A stretch of DNA of 64,000 nt, taken from the NCBI GenBank assembly GCA_964420835.1, contig CAYQUO010000012.1, positions 1 to 64,000 of the forward strand, written 5' to 3'. The position numbers and the translations under genes were made by a program. Source of the stretch: CAYQUO01 sp964420835. GTDB lineage: Bacteria; Chloroflexota; Anaerolineae; Anaerolineales; Anaerolineaceae. Every line of letters begins with the position of its first letter. The stretch's first letter is position 1. The notes beneath the pieces are model-generated. The model did not search any database, was not told where the DNA came from, and was given only the letters and a program-made list of their open reading frames with translations. Positions 33,883 to 42,901 of the stretch are shown here, in pieces.

Positions 33883-36800
33883 TCAACTCGTCTGCTGTTG
33901 GATTCTGGTCTCAGCAATATTGAAATATTTTGCACTTGGATGATGAACAATAATGGCTGCAGTGGATTGTTCCGGAACCAACTGATATGCGGATGTTAGT
34001 TTCACGCCAAGCATTTCTTCCACTGGAAGAAGTTGGAATACCAGTTTATGGTCTGAAAGGTCAGGGATTGCCGGATAACCCCAAGAATATCTTCTTCCTT
34101 GATCTTTGTTGACCCCCAACTCTTGTAGAATGTGCCGATGCAAGTATTCGGCAGCGGCTTCAGTTGTTTGTACAGCAAGGCCATGGGAATAATAGGCTTC
34201 AGTAAAATTGTTGGCCTCCTGTAGTTTTTCAAACTGATTGGTCGCTCCTGGCCCGACCGTGATAACTTGAAACGCAGCCACATCCATTTTTCCAGATTCG
34301 ACAGGGCAGAAATAATCTGATAAACAAAGGTATTCCCCTGATGATTGCCGTGGAAAATGAAATCTGGCCAACACCTTCAGTTCCTTTCCGCTGGTGGCAT
34401 TTGGCTCGTAGACAAGCAGGTCATTATTTTGTGATTGTGCCGGCCAATATCCATATATTCCCATCGGTTTTAGCCATCCCTCATTGATAGCTTCTTTACA
34501 CATTCTCGTAAACCTTGCTTCAAATTCAACCAACATTTTTTCCCAATCTTTACCCCTGGTATTTCTTCCACCCCATGATAAACGGAACAGATCCTTTTTT
34601 GAAATCAATTGGAATACCATCTCCAGGGGTATTCGTTTGACGAATCTCGGTCCCCAAAAGGGCGGAATTGGAATATGAGAAGTTGCAACTACCAAGGAAC
34701 TGGCGTATGGTTCACCAATATTTGATGTTGCCTTGATTTGAATGATATCTTCCCGGGCGGAATTCAGGTGATTATTTGCGATGAAGTCATCTCTTCGCAT
34801 CTTATCGGTTAACTGTTCCATTGCAGACAAGCCCTCAAAGGCATCCCTGCAATAGAAAACCCCACCCTTATAATGGTTGCCAGAATCCGTTTTTTGAATT
34901 CGACTTCCAAACTTCTTATTGATAGCAGCTCCGCCTATCAGAACAGGGATTTGATGTCCCCGTCTTTCCAGTTCGTTGACTACATATTGCATTTGTTTGC
35001 TGGTGGTAACGAGGAGGGCACTTAAGCCTATGGCATCCGCCTTCATTTCTACAGCTTTTGAAATGATGATTTCTACAGGAACTTGCTTGCCTAGATCGAT
35101 TACTCTGTAACCATTGTTTGAGATTATCGTCTTCACAAGGTTTTTACCGATGTCATGGACGTCGCCATAAACAGTGGCAAGGATCAGTGTGCCTTTATTT
35201 GGACTTTCTCTGTGTTCAAGGAATTTTTCAAGGTGATGAACCGCAAGCTGCATTATCTCAGCCGACTGCAATACAAAAGGGAGGATCAGTTCACGACTTC
35301 CAAATTTTTCCCCCACCACTTTCATTGCCGGCAGGAGAACGGAGTTGAGGATATATATTGCCTGTTCATGAAGAGTTTTCTGGCCCGCCTGATAAATTAA
35401 TTTTTCTATATCCTCTTCCATCCCCGCTTTTAATCGGTGAAGAATGCGGTATTGAATTCGCTCTTCTAACGATAATTTGGATAATTGTGTTGATTGAGAA
35501 ATACTTGCGGTTTTGGATCCATGGGTTGGTTTTAAGCGGTAGTATTCAATAAGTTTGTGCAGAGCATTCTCTGTCCGGTTAAGAATTAAATCATCTGCCA
35601 GATTTCTTTCCACAATTGGGATCTCGCCATACGGGATTATTTGTTCAGGGTTTACGATTGCCATGTCAAGCCCGGCCTTAACGCAGTGGTGAAGAAACAC
35701 ACTGTTTAAAACAGCCCTTGTAGGTGGTGTGAATCCGAATGATACATTGCTGATCCCTAGAGATGTTAATACTTCTGGGAAAGCCCCCTTGATTAACCGT
35801 AAACCTTTAATCGTTTCCAATACGGAGTTGGAAAATTCCGGATCGCCAGTGGCCAGTGTAAAGGTTAAGGGATCAAAGACCAAGTCGCAAGGGCTAAGTC
35901 CATTGTTTTTCACAGCGAGGTCATAGATTCGCCTGGCAATCGATAATTTATTTTCCGCTGTTTTGGCCATTCCTTTTTCATCGATGGTTAATGCAATTAC
36001 TGCGGCGTTATATTTTCTTGCAAGTTGAAAAATCTGGTTGGCTTTTTCCTCACCGCTTTCCAGGTTGGTGGAATTGATCAGGCAGCGGCCGGGCGCGGTT
36101 TTCAATGCAGCCTCAATTACTGAGTATTCCGTGGCATCAATTACAAATGGGGCATCAATAACCGGGGCGAGCAGTCGGATCATCGAGCGGATTCGAGAAG
36201 TCTCGTCTCCCTTTTCCGTTAAGGCGACGCATAAATCAAGTCCATGTGCTCCGCCATCCACCAGACGCCGCGCAATCTCCAGGATTCCTTCGTTGTCCAT
36301 TTCCAATAATTTTGTTTTAAATTCTCTACTACCTTGGGTGTTTAGACGCTCGCCAATCAGAAATGGTGGTGGATTTTGTTGCATGGATATTGACCTGATG
36401 GAGGAGGATAGCCTGGACCAGCATTTTGATTTTCTGATGGGCGCGTTTAAGCCTTTTAGTTTGTTTACCAACAATTTCAAATGAGAAGGTGTGGTTCCGC
36501 AACAACCCCCAACAACTCCCACCCCATATTTCTTGACAAACTCGACCAGCAAATCTGAAAACTGCTCAGGTTTCATCGGATAGATTGCCTGCCCATTCAC
36601 ATTAATTGGCAGACCTGCGTTTGGAATACAGGAAACAGGTAGGTTGGAATTAGTCCCCAGGTATTCAATCGGTTCTCTCATAAGATCGGGTCCAGTTGAG
36701 CAATTGATTCCAATGACATGAATGGGGAAGCCTTCCAGGATTGCCAATACAGCAGAAATATCCGTGCCAAGCAGCATTCGGCCAGTAATATCGAGGGTTA

Positions 36801-37395
36801 CCTGTGCTTGAATCGGGACCTTTGTCCGGCATTGCTCGAATGCCTGTTGAATTCCAATGATGGCCGCTTTGACTTCAAGAATATCCTGTGCGGTTTCCAG
36901 AAGTAATAGATCTACACCACCTTTTATTAGACCAATGGCTTGTTCCCTAAAAACATCAGCCAAATCATCGAATGACAAATTGGATAATTCCGGGTCATTC
37001 ATTGATGGAAGTTTTCCGGATGGGCCAATTGATCCTGCAACAAATCTGGATAGGCCAGTTTGTTGGGAATACTCTTGGGCCAGTTGGCGGGCAAGGTCTG
37101 CAGCACTTTGGTTAATTTGTGTTACTTGTGATTGCAAACCGTATTCAGCAAGGGTTATCCGATTTGCTCGAAAGGTGCAGGTTTCTATGACATCTACCCC
37201 AACCTCAAGGAAGGATCGATGTACCTTCTCAACCGCCTCTGGGTAAGTGATGACCAGGTAATCGTTACAACCGAAGTATTTTTCCCCTCCGAATTGTTGA
37301 GGCTTAAGATTCATCTCTTGAAGGTTGGTCCCCATGGCACCATCAAAAACCACAACCTGACTTTGCAACGCATCCAAGAATGATATCTTTTGCAT
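33883..37395 (-). CDS. metH: Cobalamin-dependent methionine synthase
   Basis: It methylates homocysteine with methyl-THF through a cobalamin carrier. All four modules are present in 1170 residues: homocysteine/zinc barrel (1-320, 'GINCSTG' and 'GGCCGTTPSH'), pterin barrel (about 345-610, 'FLIGERLNTQGS'), B12 cap and B12 domain (about 650-870, with the cobalt-coordinating His in DVHDIGKN near 744-751), and a C-terminal reactivation domain (about 900-1170, ending 'HHPSAKYFNIAE'). It heads a seven-gene leftward operon. A SAM riboswitch precedes it, which fits feedback by the end product. Confidence 0.96.
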   Translation of the reverse strand: MQKISFLDALQSQVVVFDGAMGTNLQEMNLKPQQFGGEKYFGCNDYLVITYPEAVEKVHRSFLEVGVDVIETCTFRANRITLAEYGLQSQVTQINQSAADLARQLAQEYSQQTGLSRFVAGSIGPSGKLPSMNDPELSNLSFDDLADVFREQAIGLIKGGVDLLLLETAQDILEVKAAIIGIQQAFEQCRTKVPIQAQVTLDITGRMLLGTDISAVLAILEGFPIHVIGINCSTGPDLMREPIEYLGTNSNLPVSCIPNAGLPINVNGQAIYPMKPEQFSDLLVEFVKKYGVGVVGGCCGTTPSHLKLLVNKLKGLNAPIRKSKCWSRLSSSIRSISMQQNPPPFLIGERLNTQGSREFKTKLLEMDNEGILEIARRLVDGGAHGLDLCVALTEKGDETSRIRSMIRLLAPVIDAPFVIDATEYSVIEAALKTAPGRCLINSTNLESGEEKANQIFQLARKYNAAVIALTIDEKGMAKTAENKLSIARRIYDLAVKNNGLSPCDLVFDPLTFTLATGDPEFSNSVLETIKGLRLIKGAFPEVLTSLGISNVSFGFTPPTRAVLNSVFLHHCVKAGLDMAIVNPEQIIPYGEIPIVERNLADDLILNRTENALHKLIEYYRLKPTHGSKTASISQSTQLSKLSLEERIQYRILHRLKAGMEEDIEKLIYQAGQKTLHEQAIYILNSVLLPAMKVVGEKFGSRELILPFVLQSAEIMQLAVHHLEKFLEHRESPNKGTLILATVYGDVHDIGKNLVKTIISNNGYRVIDLGKQVPVEIIISKAVEMKADAIGLSALLVTTSKQMQYVVNELERRGHQIPVLIGGAAINKKFGSRIQKTDSGNHYKGGVFYCRDAFEGLSAMEQLTDKMRRDDFIANNHLNSAREDIIQIKATSNIGEPYASSLVVATSHIPIPPFWGPRFVKRIPLEMVFQLISKKDLFRLSWGGRNTRGKDWEKMLVEFEARFTRMCKEAINEGWLKPMGIYGYWPAQSQNNDLLVYEPNATSGKELKVLARFHFPRQSSGEYLCLSDYFCPVESGKMDVAAFQVITVGPGATNQFEKLQEANNFTEAYYSHGLAVQTTEAAAEYLHRHILQELGVNKDQGRRYSWGYPAIPDLSDHKLVFQLLPVEEMLGVKLTSAYQLVPEQSTAAIIVHHPSAKYFNIAETRIQQQTS

Positions 37396-37449
37396 TTAGC
37401 CTCTTGAATAGATTATGATGATATGTGTTTAACCATTGGGTGTTTATTC

Positions 37450-37478
37450 AAAAAAGCCCCCCATAATTTATGAGGGCT
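37450..37478 (-). terminator. Riboswitch terminator before metH
   Basis: On the minus strand AGCCCTCATAA pairs with TTATGGGGGGCT (one G-U, one bulged G), followed by six T. It lies about 55 bases before the metH start codon. Its 5' arm is shared with the antiterminator. Confidence 0.88.
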
Positions 37479-37618
37479 ATGGCGTAAACACTATTCCCTC
37501 ATCTTCCAGAAGTGCTGCCCAAATTGCAGCATCTGGCAGAATTGGAATCTGATCCAGTATGGGATGATTGTCGAAGATCCTAAGGCCAGTTCTCTCCACC
37601 TCTCTTGGTGGGTAACTA
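37450..37618 (-). promoter_or_regulatory. SAM-I family (S-box) riboswitch of the metH operon
   Basis: Read on the minus strand from about 37615, the leader contains 'CAAGAGAGGTGGAG', then the S-box core 'ACTGGCC', a diverged form of the GGCAACC kink-turn segment ('CGACAATC'), an 'ATTCCAATTCTG' P4 element, the TGCTG/CAGCA hairpin and 'CTGGAAGATGAGGG'. The last seven bases, ATGAGGG (plus-strand 37496-37502), are exactly complementary to CCCTCAT, the 5' arm of the terminator (37470-37476). Without SAM this pairing forms an antiterminator; with SAM, helix P1 captures ATGAGGG and the terminator forms. P1 is weaker and several core positions deviate from consensus, so the aptamer is a divergent S-box member. 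Confidence 0.82.
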
Positions 37619-37636
37619 AATAAACATATTCTCTAA

Positions 37637-37642
37637 ATTATA
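37637..37642 (-). promoter_or_regulatory. -10 box of the metH operon
   Basis: TATAAT on the minus strand, placed so that transcription would start about 15 bases before the riboswitch aptamer. The -35 region is AT-rich without a clear consensus. Confidence 0.6.
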
Positions 37643-37682
37643 AAAAATTTTATCATGAAAAACAGTCGATGGAAAATTTGGG

Positions 37683-37688
37683 TATAAT
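37683..37688 (+). promoter_or_regulatory. -10 box of the selA-tsaD unit
   Basis: TATAAT on the plus strand, 34 bases before the GTG start at 37723, divergent from the metH promoter about 40 bases away. No strong -35 box is seen. Confidence 0.5.
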
Positions 37689-37722
37689 TTAGATAAGACA
37701 AAATGTCTTTAAGGCCTATTGA

Positions 37723-38097
37723 GTGAGTAATAAAATCTTTTTATTCACGGGGATAATCATCGGGGCTGTGGGCTGGCTTGGACTTGGTTTATTAATATCC
37801 CTAACTCTGCCCACGCTGATCCCGCGCTGGTTGTTTTTTTTCCTCCTTGTTCTGGCACTTTCTGGTACTGCATTACCATTTATTGCCTATTTGCATTATA
37901 GATTTCCCGTTCAGCCTCCTGTGAAAGGAAATGTAATCCTACGAGAAGGGATATTGCTGGGCATCTTTGGTAGCATCATAATATGGTTGCTTCAGGGAAG
38001 AGTTCTTACAACTGCCATTTTTCTGCTATTGGGAATTGGTTTTATATTCATTGAGTACCTGTTAAGGTTGCGTGAACGCAGCCATTGGAATCCCTAA
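37723..38097 (+). CDS. Small four-helix membrane protein
   Basis: I do not recognise the family. The 124 residues contain four hydrophobic helices (about 4-28, 34-57, 72-88 and 92-111) and a basic C-terminal tail. It starts with GTG; no other start fits. The stop is six bases before selA, so the two are probably co-transcribed, but a role in selenium metabolism cannot be inferred from the protein itself. Confidence 0.7.
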   Translation: MSNKIFLFTGIIIGAVGWLGLGLLISLTLPTLIPRWLFFFLLVLALSGTALPFIAYLHYRFPVQPPVKGNVILREGILLGIFGSIIIWLLQGRVLTTAIFLLLGIGFIFIEYLLRLRERSHWNP

Positions 38098-38103
38098 ACG
38101 AAA

Positions 38104-39459
38104 ATGACAGATCATCGAAAACTGCTTCCATCGGTTGATAAAGTTTTAAATTACGATGGAATACCCGAAATGATATCCGGATTTGGCCGGCCATTGGTGA
38201 TTGATGCAATTAGACATGTCATGAACCAATTGCGGAGACAAGCCGGAAGTAATGATGAAATTTGGGGAGAACCCGAAACCGTTCGGAGGATTTCCGAGAT
38301 TTGCACCCAATGGACGGAATCATCGTTGGTCCCCGTGATCAATGCTACGGGGGTAATCCTCCACACAAACCTGGGAAGGGCACCATTAAGTACGTTGGCC
38401 TTGGAAGCCATTAAATACACCTCTCTTGACTACAGCAATCTTGAATATTCTATAAATAAAGGAGAGCGAGGTTCTCGCTACGAACATGCTTCTGTTCTGT
38501 TAACCCGATTAACGGGGGCTGAAGCTGCTTTGGTGGTTAATAATAATGCTGCTGCGATCTATCTTTGTCTGACGGCTCTTGCGAAAAGGAAACGGGTGAT
38601 CATTTCCAGAACCCAATTGGTTGAAATCGGAGGGGGATTTCGTATTCCGGATATCATGAGCCAGTCCGGTGCCCGATTGGTGGAGGTGGGTACAACAAAC
38701 AGGGTAAGTTTGTCGGATTTTGAAACGGAAATGGCAGAACCCACGGGAATGATCCTGCAAGTTCATTCATCCAATTTTCGAATAATTGGATATACTGGTG
38801 AGCCGTCCTTGGAGGCATTGGTTCAACTAGGCCATAAACACCATGTGCCAGTGATGCATGACCTAGGTTCAGGGACCCTTATTGATACGGCCAGGTTTGG
38901 TCTGGCTCACGAACCGACAATTCAAGAATCTATAAAGTCAGGTGTTGATATCGTGTGTGTTTCCGGAGACAAGTTGCTGGGAGGCCCGCAATGTGGAATC
39001 ATTTTAGGGAGAGAAAACCTGATTGATATAATCAGGCGTCATCCAGTAACAAGAGTGGTTCGTCCGGACAAACTGTGTTTGGCAGCCTTGTCAGCAACTT
39101 TGTCATCTTATTTAAAAAATAAGGCGGATTTAGAAATTCCAATTTGGCAAATGATTTCTGCCAAGCCATCGAAATTACGGCAAAGAGCGATGAATTGGCG
39201 CAACCAACTCAATTATGGATCTGTGGCTTCTTCAAAATCAACAATTGGAGGGGGGAGCATGCCGGCTGAAATGATGGATACTTATGTTCTATGCCTGAAG
39301 ACAACTCAAGCCAATCAGCTGCTTAACCGTTTGCGGTCTGCATCACCGCCAGTGATTGCACGAATAGAGGATGATAATGTTATTATTGATCCACGTACCG
39401 TACTTCCTCATCAGGAAGAAATCTTAATGAAGATTTTGAAACATTACCTGGCTGGGTGA
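38104..39459 (+). CDS. selA: L-seryl-tRNA(Sec) selenium transferase
   Basis: This PLP enzyme converts seryl-tRNA(Sec) to selenocysteinyl-tRNA(Sec) using selenophosphate. The 451 residues match the bacterial family. The N-domain has 'LLPSVDKVL'; the core has 'INATGVILHTNLGRAPLS' and 'YSNLEYSINKGERGSR'; the PLP lysine lies in 'VSGDKLLGGPQCGII' at about residue 290. Its presence implies that the organism makes selenoproteins. selB, selC and selD are not in the window. It is followed 13 bases later by an M24 peptidase gene. Confidence 0.94.
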   Translation: MTDHRKLLPSVDKVLNYDGIPEMISGFGRPLVIDAIRHVMNQLRRQAGSNDEIWGEPETVRRISEICTQWTESSLVPVINATGVILHTNLGRAPLSTLALEAIKYTSLDYSNLEYSINKGERGSRYEHASVLLTRLTGAEAALVVNNNAAAIYLCLTALAKRKRVIISRTQLVEIGGGFRIPDIMSQSGARLVEVGTTNRVSLSDFETEMAEPTGMILQVHSSNFRIIGYTGEPSLEALVQLGHKHHVPVMHDLGSGTLIDTARFGLAHEPTIQESIKSGVDIVCVSGDKLLGGPQCGIILGRENLIDIIRRHPVTRVVRPDKLCLAALSATLSSYLKNKADLEIPIWQMISAKPSKLRQRAMNWRNQLNYGSVASSKSTIGGGSMPAEMMDTYVLCLKTTQANQLLNRLRSASPPVIARIEDDNVIIDPRTVLPHQEEILMKILKHYLAG

Positions 39460-39472
39460 GGGAAGGGGCAAT

Positions 39473-40708
39473 ATGAAAAGTGATATTGACAGAAACATGG
39501 AACTGGAAAAAATTGATGCTCTGCTGGTAATTGGCCCAGGGGATCACAACCCAGCCATGGTATATATTACCGGAGGAGGTCACATTACCCAAGGTAGTGT
39601 GGTCAAAGGTCAGGGAAAGAAACCGATCTTATTTCACTTTTCCATGGAGAGGGACGAAGCTGCAAGGACCGGTTTGGAAACAAAAAACATAGATCAATAT
39701 GATTACCCCAACCTCTTGAAAGAAGCCAATGGCGACGCAATAAAAGCCATGGCCGAACGCTATTCTAGAATGCTGCGAGATGTCGGGATATGCAAAGGAA
39801 GGATTGCCTTATACGGTCATGATGATATTGCACAAAACTTTTCGATCTTCAATGAACTTCAAAATAAATGTCCCGAATATGAGTTCATCGGATATCAAGA
39901 AAATGATGTACTACGAAAGGCGATGGCCACAAAGGATCAATATGAAGTTGACCGCATAAAAAGAATGGGGTCGGTTGTTACATCTGTGATAGCCAAGGTG
40001 GCTGATTATTTAACCGGCATGAAGGTAAATAATAAAGTTTTAATGCACTTGGACGACTCACCCGTTCGTATCAGTGATGTTAAACGAAAGATCAATCTGT
40101 GGCTTGCCGAAAACGATGCGGAAAATCCAGAGGGTACGATTTTTTCCATTGGAAGGGACGCGGGGATACCCCACAGCTGCGGAATTGCCGAGGACGTGAT
40201 CGAATTGGGAAAGACCATTGTTTTTGACATCTTTCCCTGCGAGATCGGAGGCGGTTATTATTTTGACATGACAAGGACCTGGTGTTTGGGTTTTGTTCCT
40301 GATGAGGTATATCGGATTTATGAGGATGTCTCCAAAGTATTTTCAAGCATGGTGAATAGCCTTCAACTAAATCGAAAATTCAAAGACTACCAGATGGCGG
40401 CCTGCAAGCAATTTGAGGATATGGGCCATCCTACAGTTCTAAATACAACAAACACCGTTAATGGTTATGTTCATTCGCTTGGACACGGTTTGGGATTAAG
40501 GGTTCATGAAAAACCCTTTTCCAGTTTTACCGCATCCGACAATGATATTTTAGAGGTTGGGAGTGTTTTTACTCTTGAACCGGGATTGTATTATCCGGAT
40601 AAAGAAATGGGGGTGCGTCTGGAGGACACTTTTTACGTGAACCCACAAGGAAATTTTGTCGCCCTAGCTCACCACCCCAAGGATATCCTCTTATCCATTA
40701 AGGAATAA
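39473..40708 (+). CDS. M24 family metallopeptidase (Xaa-Pro aminopeptidase-like)
   Basis: The 411-residue protein has a creatinase-type N-domain and a pita-bread C-domain. The two-metal site can be traced: 'VFDIFP' and 'YYFDMTRTW' supply the two Asp, 'LGHGLGLRVHE' the His, 'FTLEPGLYYP' and 'GVRLEDTFY' the two Glu. These enzymes remove N-terminal residues next to proline or act on related amide bonds. It lies between selA and tsaD in a rightward run and may be co-transcribed with both. Confidence 0.88.
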   Translation: MKSDIDRNMELEKIDALLVIGPGDHNPAMVYITGGGHITQGSVVKGQGKKPILFHFSMERDEAARTGLETKNIDQYDYPNLLKEANGDAIKAMAERYSRMLRDVGICKGRIALYGHDDIAQNFSIFNELQNKCPEYEFIGYQENDVLRKAMATKDQYEVDRIKRMGSVVTSVIAKVADYLTGMKVNNKVLMHLDDSPVRISDVKRKINLWLAENDAENPEGTIFSIGRDAGIPHSCGIAEDVIELGKTIVFDIFPCEIGGGYYFDMTRTWCLGFVPDEVYRIYEDVSKVFSSMVNSLQLNRKFKDYQMAACKQFEDMGHPTVLNTTNTVNGYVHSLGHGLGLRVHEKPFSSFTASDNDILEVGSVFTLEPGLYYPDKEMGVRLEDTFYVNPQGNFVALAHHPKDILLSIKE

Positions 40709-40726
40709 TGGCCTTAGGATTGATAA

Positions 40727-41779
40727 ATGGCTCTTGAGAAACAAATACCGATACGGTTATTGGGGATTGAAACATCTTGCGATGAAACTGCCGCTGCTGT
40801 TGTGGAAAATGGAAGAAAACAATTATCCAGCGTGGTTTCCTCGCAAATTGATTTGCATTCCAAATTTGGGGGAGTGTTTCCTGAACTTGCTTCGCGTCAA
40901 CATATTCGAACAATACAACCGGTAATATCAGCAGCTTTAAGTCTGTCACATTTGGATTTGGATAACATTGATGCGATTGCGGTGACCAGAGGTCCTGGTC
41001 TCCCTGGTTCGCTTGTGGTTGGGTTAAATACTGCCAAAGGGATTGCATTCGCGAAGGACCTGCCTCTGATTGGCATCAATCACCTGGAGGCACATATCTA
41101 TTCGGCCTGGGTATACCCGGCAGATGTTCAACAACCTCCAGAAGAGCCTTCTTTTCCACTCCTGACTCTATTAGTCTCCGGGGGGCATACTGAGCTTGTT
41201 CTTGTAAAAGACCATTTGAGCTATCATCGCCTTGGAGGTACACTCGACGATGCTGCTGGTGAGTCATTTGATAAAGTGGCGCGGTTGCTTGGCTTGCCTT
41301 ACCCAGGCGGGCCTTCCATACAGAACGCCGCGGTCGAAGGCAACCCTCAGGCTTACTCATTTCCAAGGGCACGATTGGGAAATAGTTGGGATTTTTCATT
41401 TAGCGGGTTAAAAACGGCTGTACTCAGGGTTGTAAAAAAAATAGAAGATGAAGGATCAAAAATCCCGGTGGCTGACATTGCAGCCAGTTTCCAGGCAGTA
41501 GTTGTGGAAATCCTCTTTGAGAAGACAATGCGGGCAGCTTCAGAATTCCAGGCAGCAGGCGTGGTGGTTGCCGGTGGTGTTTCAGCCAATCGAGCTTTGC
41601 GGACTGCTTTCCTGGAACAAATTGATTTTAAGGTGTATATCCCTTCGCTTGCTCTTTGTACTGATAATGCCTCCATGGTGGCATCAGCTGGTTATTATCG
41701 ATATATAAAACAACTTTTTGATCCACTGGAGATTGATGCCTTACCCACATGGTCAGTATCAACTCTAAATAGTCTTTAG
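40727..41779 (+). CDS. tsaD: tRNA N6-adenosine threonylcarbamoyltransferase
   Basis: It transfers the threonylcarbamoyl group made by TsaC to A37 of tRNAs, in complex with TsaB and TsaE. The 350 residues show 'GIETSCDETAAAVV' near 12, the metal-binding His pair in 'NHLEAHIYSAW' near 119-123, 'LVSGGHTELV' near 149 and 'VVAGGVSANRALR' near 276. The gene is 18 bases after the M24 peptidase. tsaB and tsaE are not in the window. Confidence 0.96.
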   Translation: MALEKQIPIRLLGIETSCDETAAAVVENGRKQLSSVVSSQIDLHSKFGGVFPELASRQHIRTIQPVISAALSLSHLDLDNIDAIAVTRGPGLPGSLVVGLNTAKGIAFAKDLPLIGINHLEAHIYSAWVYPADVQQPPEEPSFPLLTLLVSGGHTELVLVKDHLSYHRLGGTLDDAAGESFDKVARLLGLPYPGGPSIQNAAVEGNPQAYSFPRARLGNSWDFSFSGLKTAVLRVVKKIEDEGSKIPVADIAASFQAVVVEILFEKTMRAASEFQAAGVVVAGGVSANRALRTAFLEQIDFKVYIPSLALCTDNASMVASAGYYRYIKQLFDPLEIDALPTWSVSTLNSL

Positions 41780-41791
41780 GGAACATGGCTC

Positions 41792-42424
41792 GTGAGAACT
41801 TTCAAACACTGGAATGTTCCATATCTCCGCGATAGGTTGATTGAGAAGTCATACCGGTTATGCCATCCAAACATGCCATGGCTGACACAAGTTGCCAATA
41901 CATTCCTCTCCTATTTGGTCAACCCTGACTATGTTGGCATAGAATACGGATCCGGCAAGAGTACCATATGGTTTTCAAAAAGAGTAAAAGAATTAACCAG
42001 TGTGGAGCATAATCCTGTATGGTATGAATTTGTAACAAATAAATTAAAATCCGGAAAACTGAGCAATGTTAACTACCATTTATTCCCACGGCAGGATACC
42101 ATTGCCCCTCACCTGACAGACTATGTAAAAATCGCCAAACAATTTGAACCAGATAGTCTGGATTTTGTTTTGGTGGATGGAATTTACCGTGATGCCTGTA
42201 TTGAGGCCTCAATCCCATTATTAAAAATAGGTGGCATTTTAATTATTGATAACATTAATCTATACCTGCCGTGTAGTTCGCGGGCGCCTAATTCGATCCC
42301 GTCAAATGGAAAACCAGCATCGCCTGGTTGGGAGAATGTAAGGAACAAATTATTCAAGTGGCTTTGTATTTGGACGAGCAATGGTGTCACGGATACTGCA
42401 ATTTATATCAAAACCAACGAATGA
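41792..42424 (+). CDS. Class I methyltransferase-like protein
   Basis: A 210-residue protein with a Rossmann methyltransferase core: 'GIEYGSGKSTIWFS' near 49-62 (motif I), 'TSVEHNPVWYE' near 69 (motif II, acidic end) and 'LDFVLVDGIYRD' near 124. The form resembles methyltransferase-24/FkbM-like proteins of unknown substrate. The start is GTG; a nearby ATG at 41785 is in another frame and closes quickly. The ribosome site is weak (AGGGA, about 12 bases before). It lies between tsaD and osmC. Confidence 0.75.
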   Translation: MRTFKHWNVPYLRDRLIEKSYRLCHPNMPWLTQVANTFLSYLVNPDYVGIEYGSGKSTIWFSKRVKELTSVEHNPVWYEFVTNKLKSGKLSNVNYHLFPRQDTIAPHLTDYVKIAKQFEPDSLDFVLVDGIYRDACIEASIPLLKIGGILIIDNINLYLPCSSRAPNSIPSNGKPASPGWENVRNKLFKWLCIWTSNGVTDTAIYIKTNE

Positions 42425-42437
42425 GGAGGAATGATTT

Positions 42438-42857
42438 ATGAATGCCAAGTTAACCTGGAAGGGAAAAATGAGTTTTGATGGAACGGCGGATTCGGGATTT
42501 ATCGTGCCGTTGGGCACGGAACCGATTGTTGGCGGTGACAATGATGGGTTTAAACCAATGGAGTTATTGCTGATTGGTTTAGGCGGATGTACAGCCATGG
42601 ATGTGATATCAATTCTGGGGAAGATGAAACAAAAAATTGATAGTTTTGAGGTAATACTGCACGGAACTCGTAGCGAGGCCCACCCAAAGGTGTTCACAAA
42701 CGCTGTCATTGAATACATTCTCAAGGGAGAATCAATCGACCCTGCTGCGGTGCAAAGAGCAGTTGATCTTTCAGCACAGCGTTATTGCCCTGCTCAGGCA
42801 ATGTTTGGAAAGATATTCCCGATTGAACTGAAAATAAACATTCAGGAATCAGAATAA
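42438..42857 (+). CDS. OsmC family protein
   Basis: This 139-residue protein belongs to the OsmC/Ohr family of thiol-dependent peroxidases. 'KPMELLLIGLGGCTAMDVI' (in two pieces near 33-52) holds the first conserved Cys, and 'RYCPAQAMF' near 117 the second. It is of the short YhfA-like branch. A strong GAGGAGG ribosome site precedes the ATG. It is the last gene of the rightward run from 37723. Confidence 0.88.
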   Translation: MNAKLTWKGKMSFDGTADSGFIVPLGTEPIVGGDNDGFKPMELLLIGLGGCTAMDVISILGKMKQKIDSFEVILHGTRSEAHPKVFTNAVIEYILKGESIDPAAVQRAVDLSAQRYCPAQAMFGKIFPIELKINIQESE

Positions 42858-42901
42858 TTTTAAAGTATTGCCTTTTGAATAATCTGATTTTCTGGCTGGT
42901 T

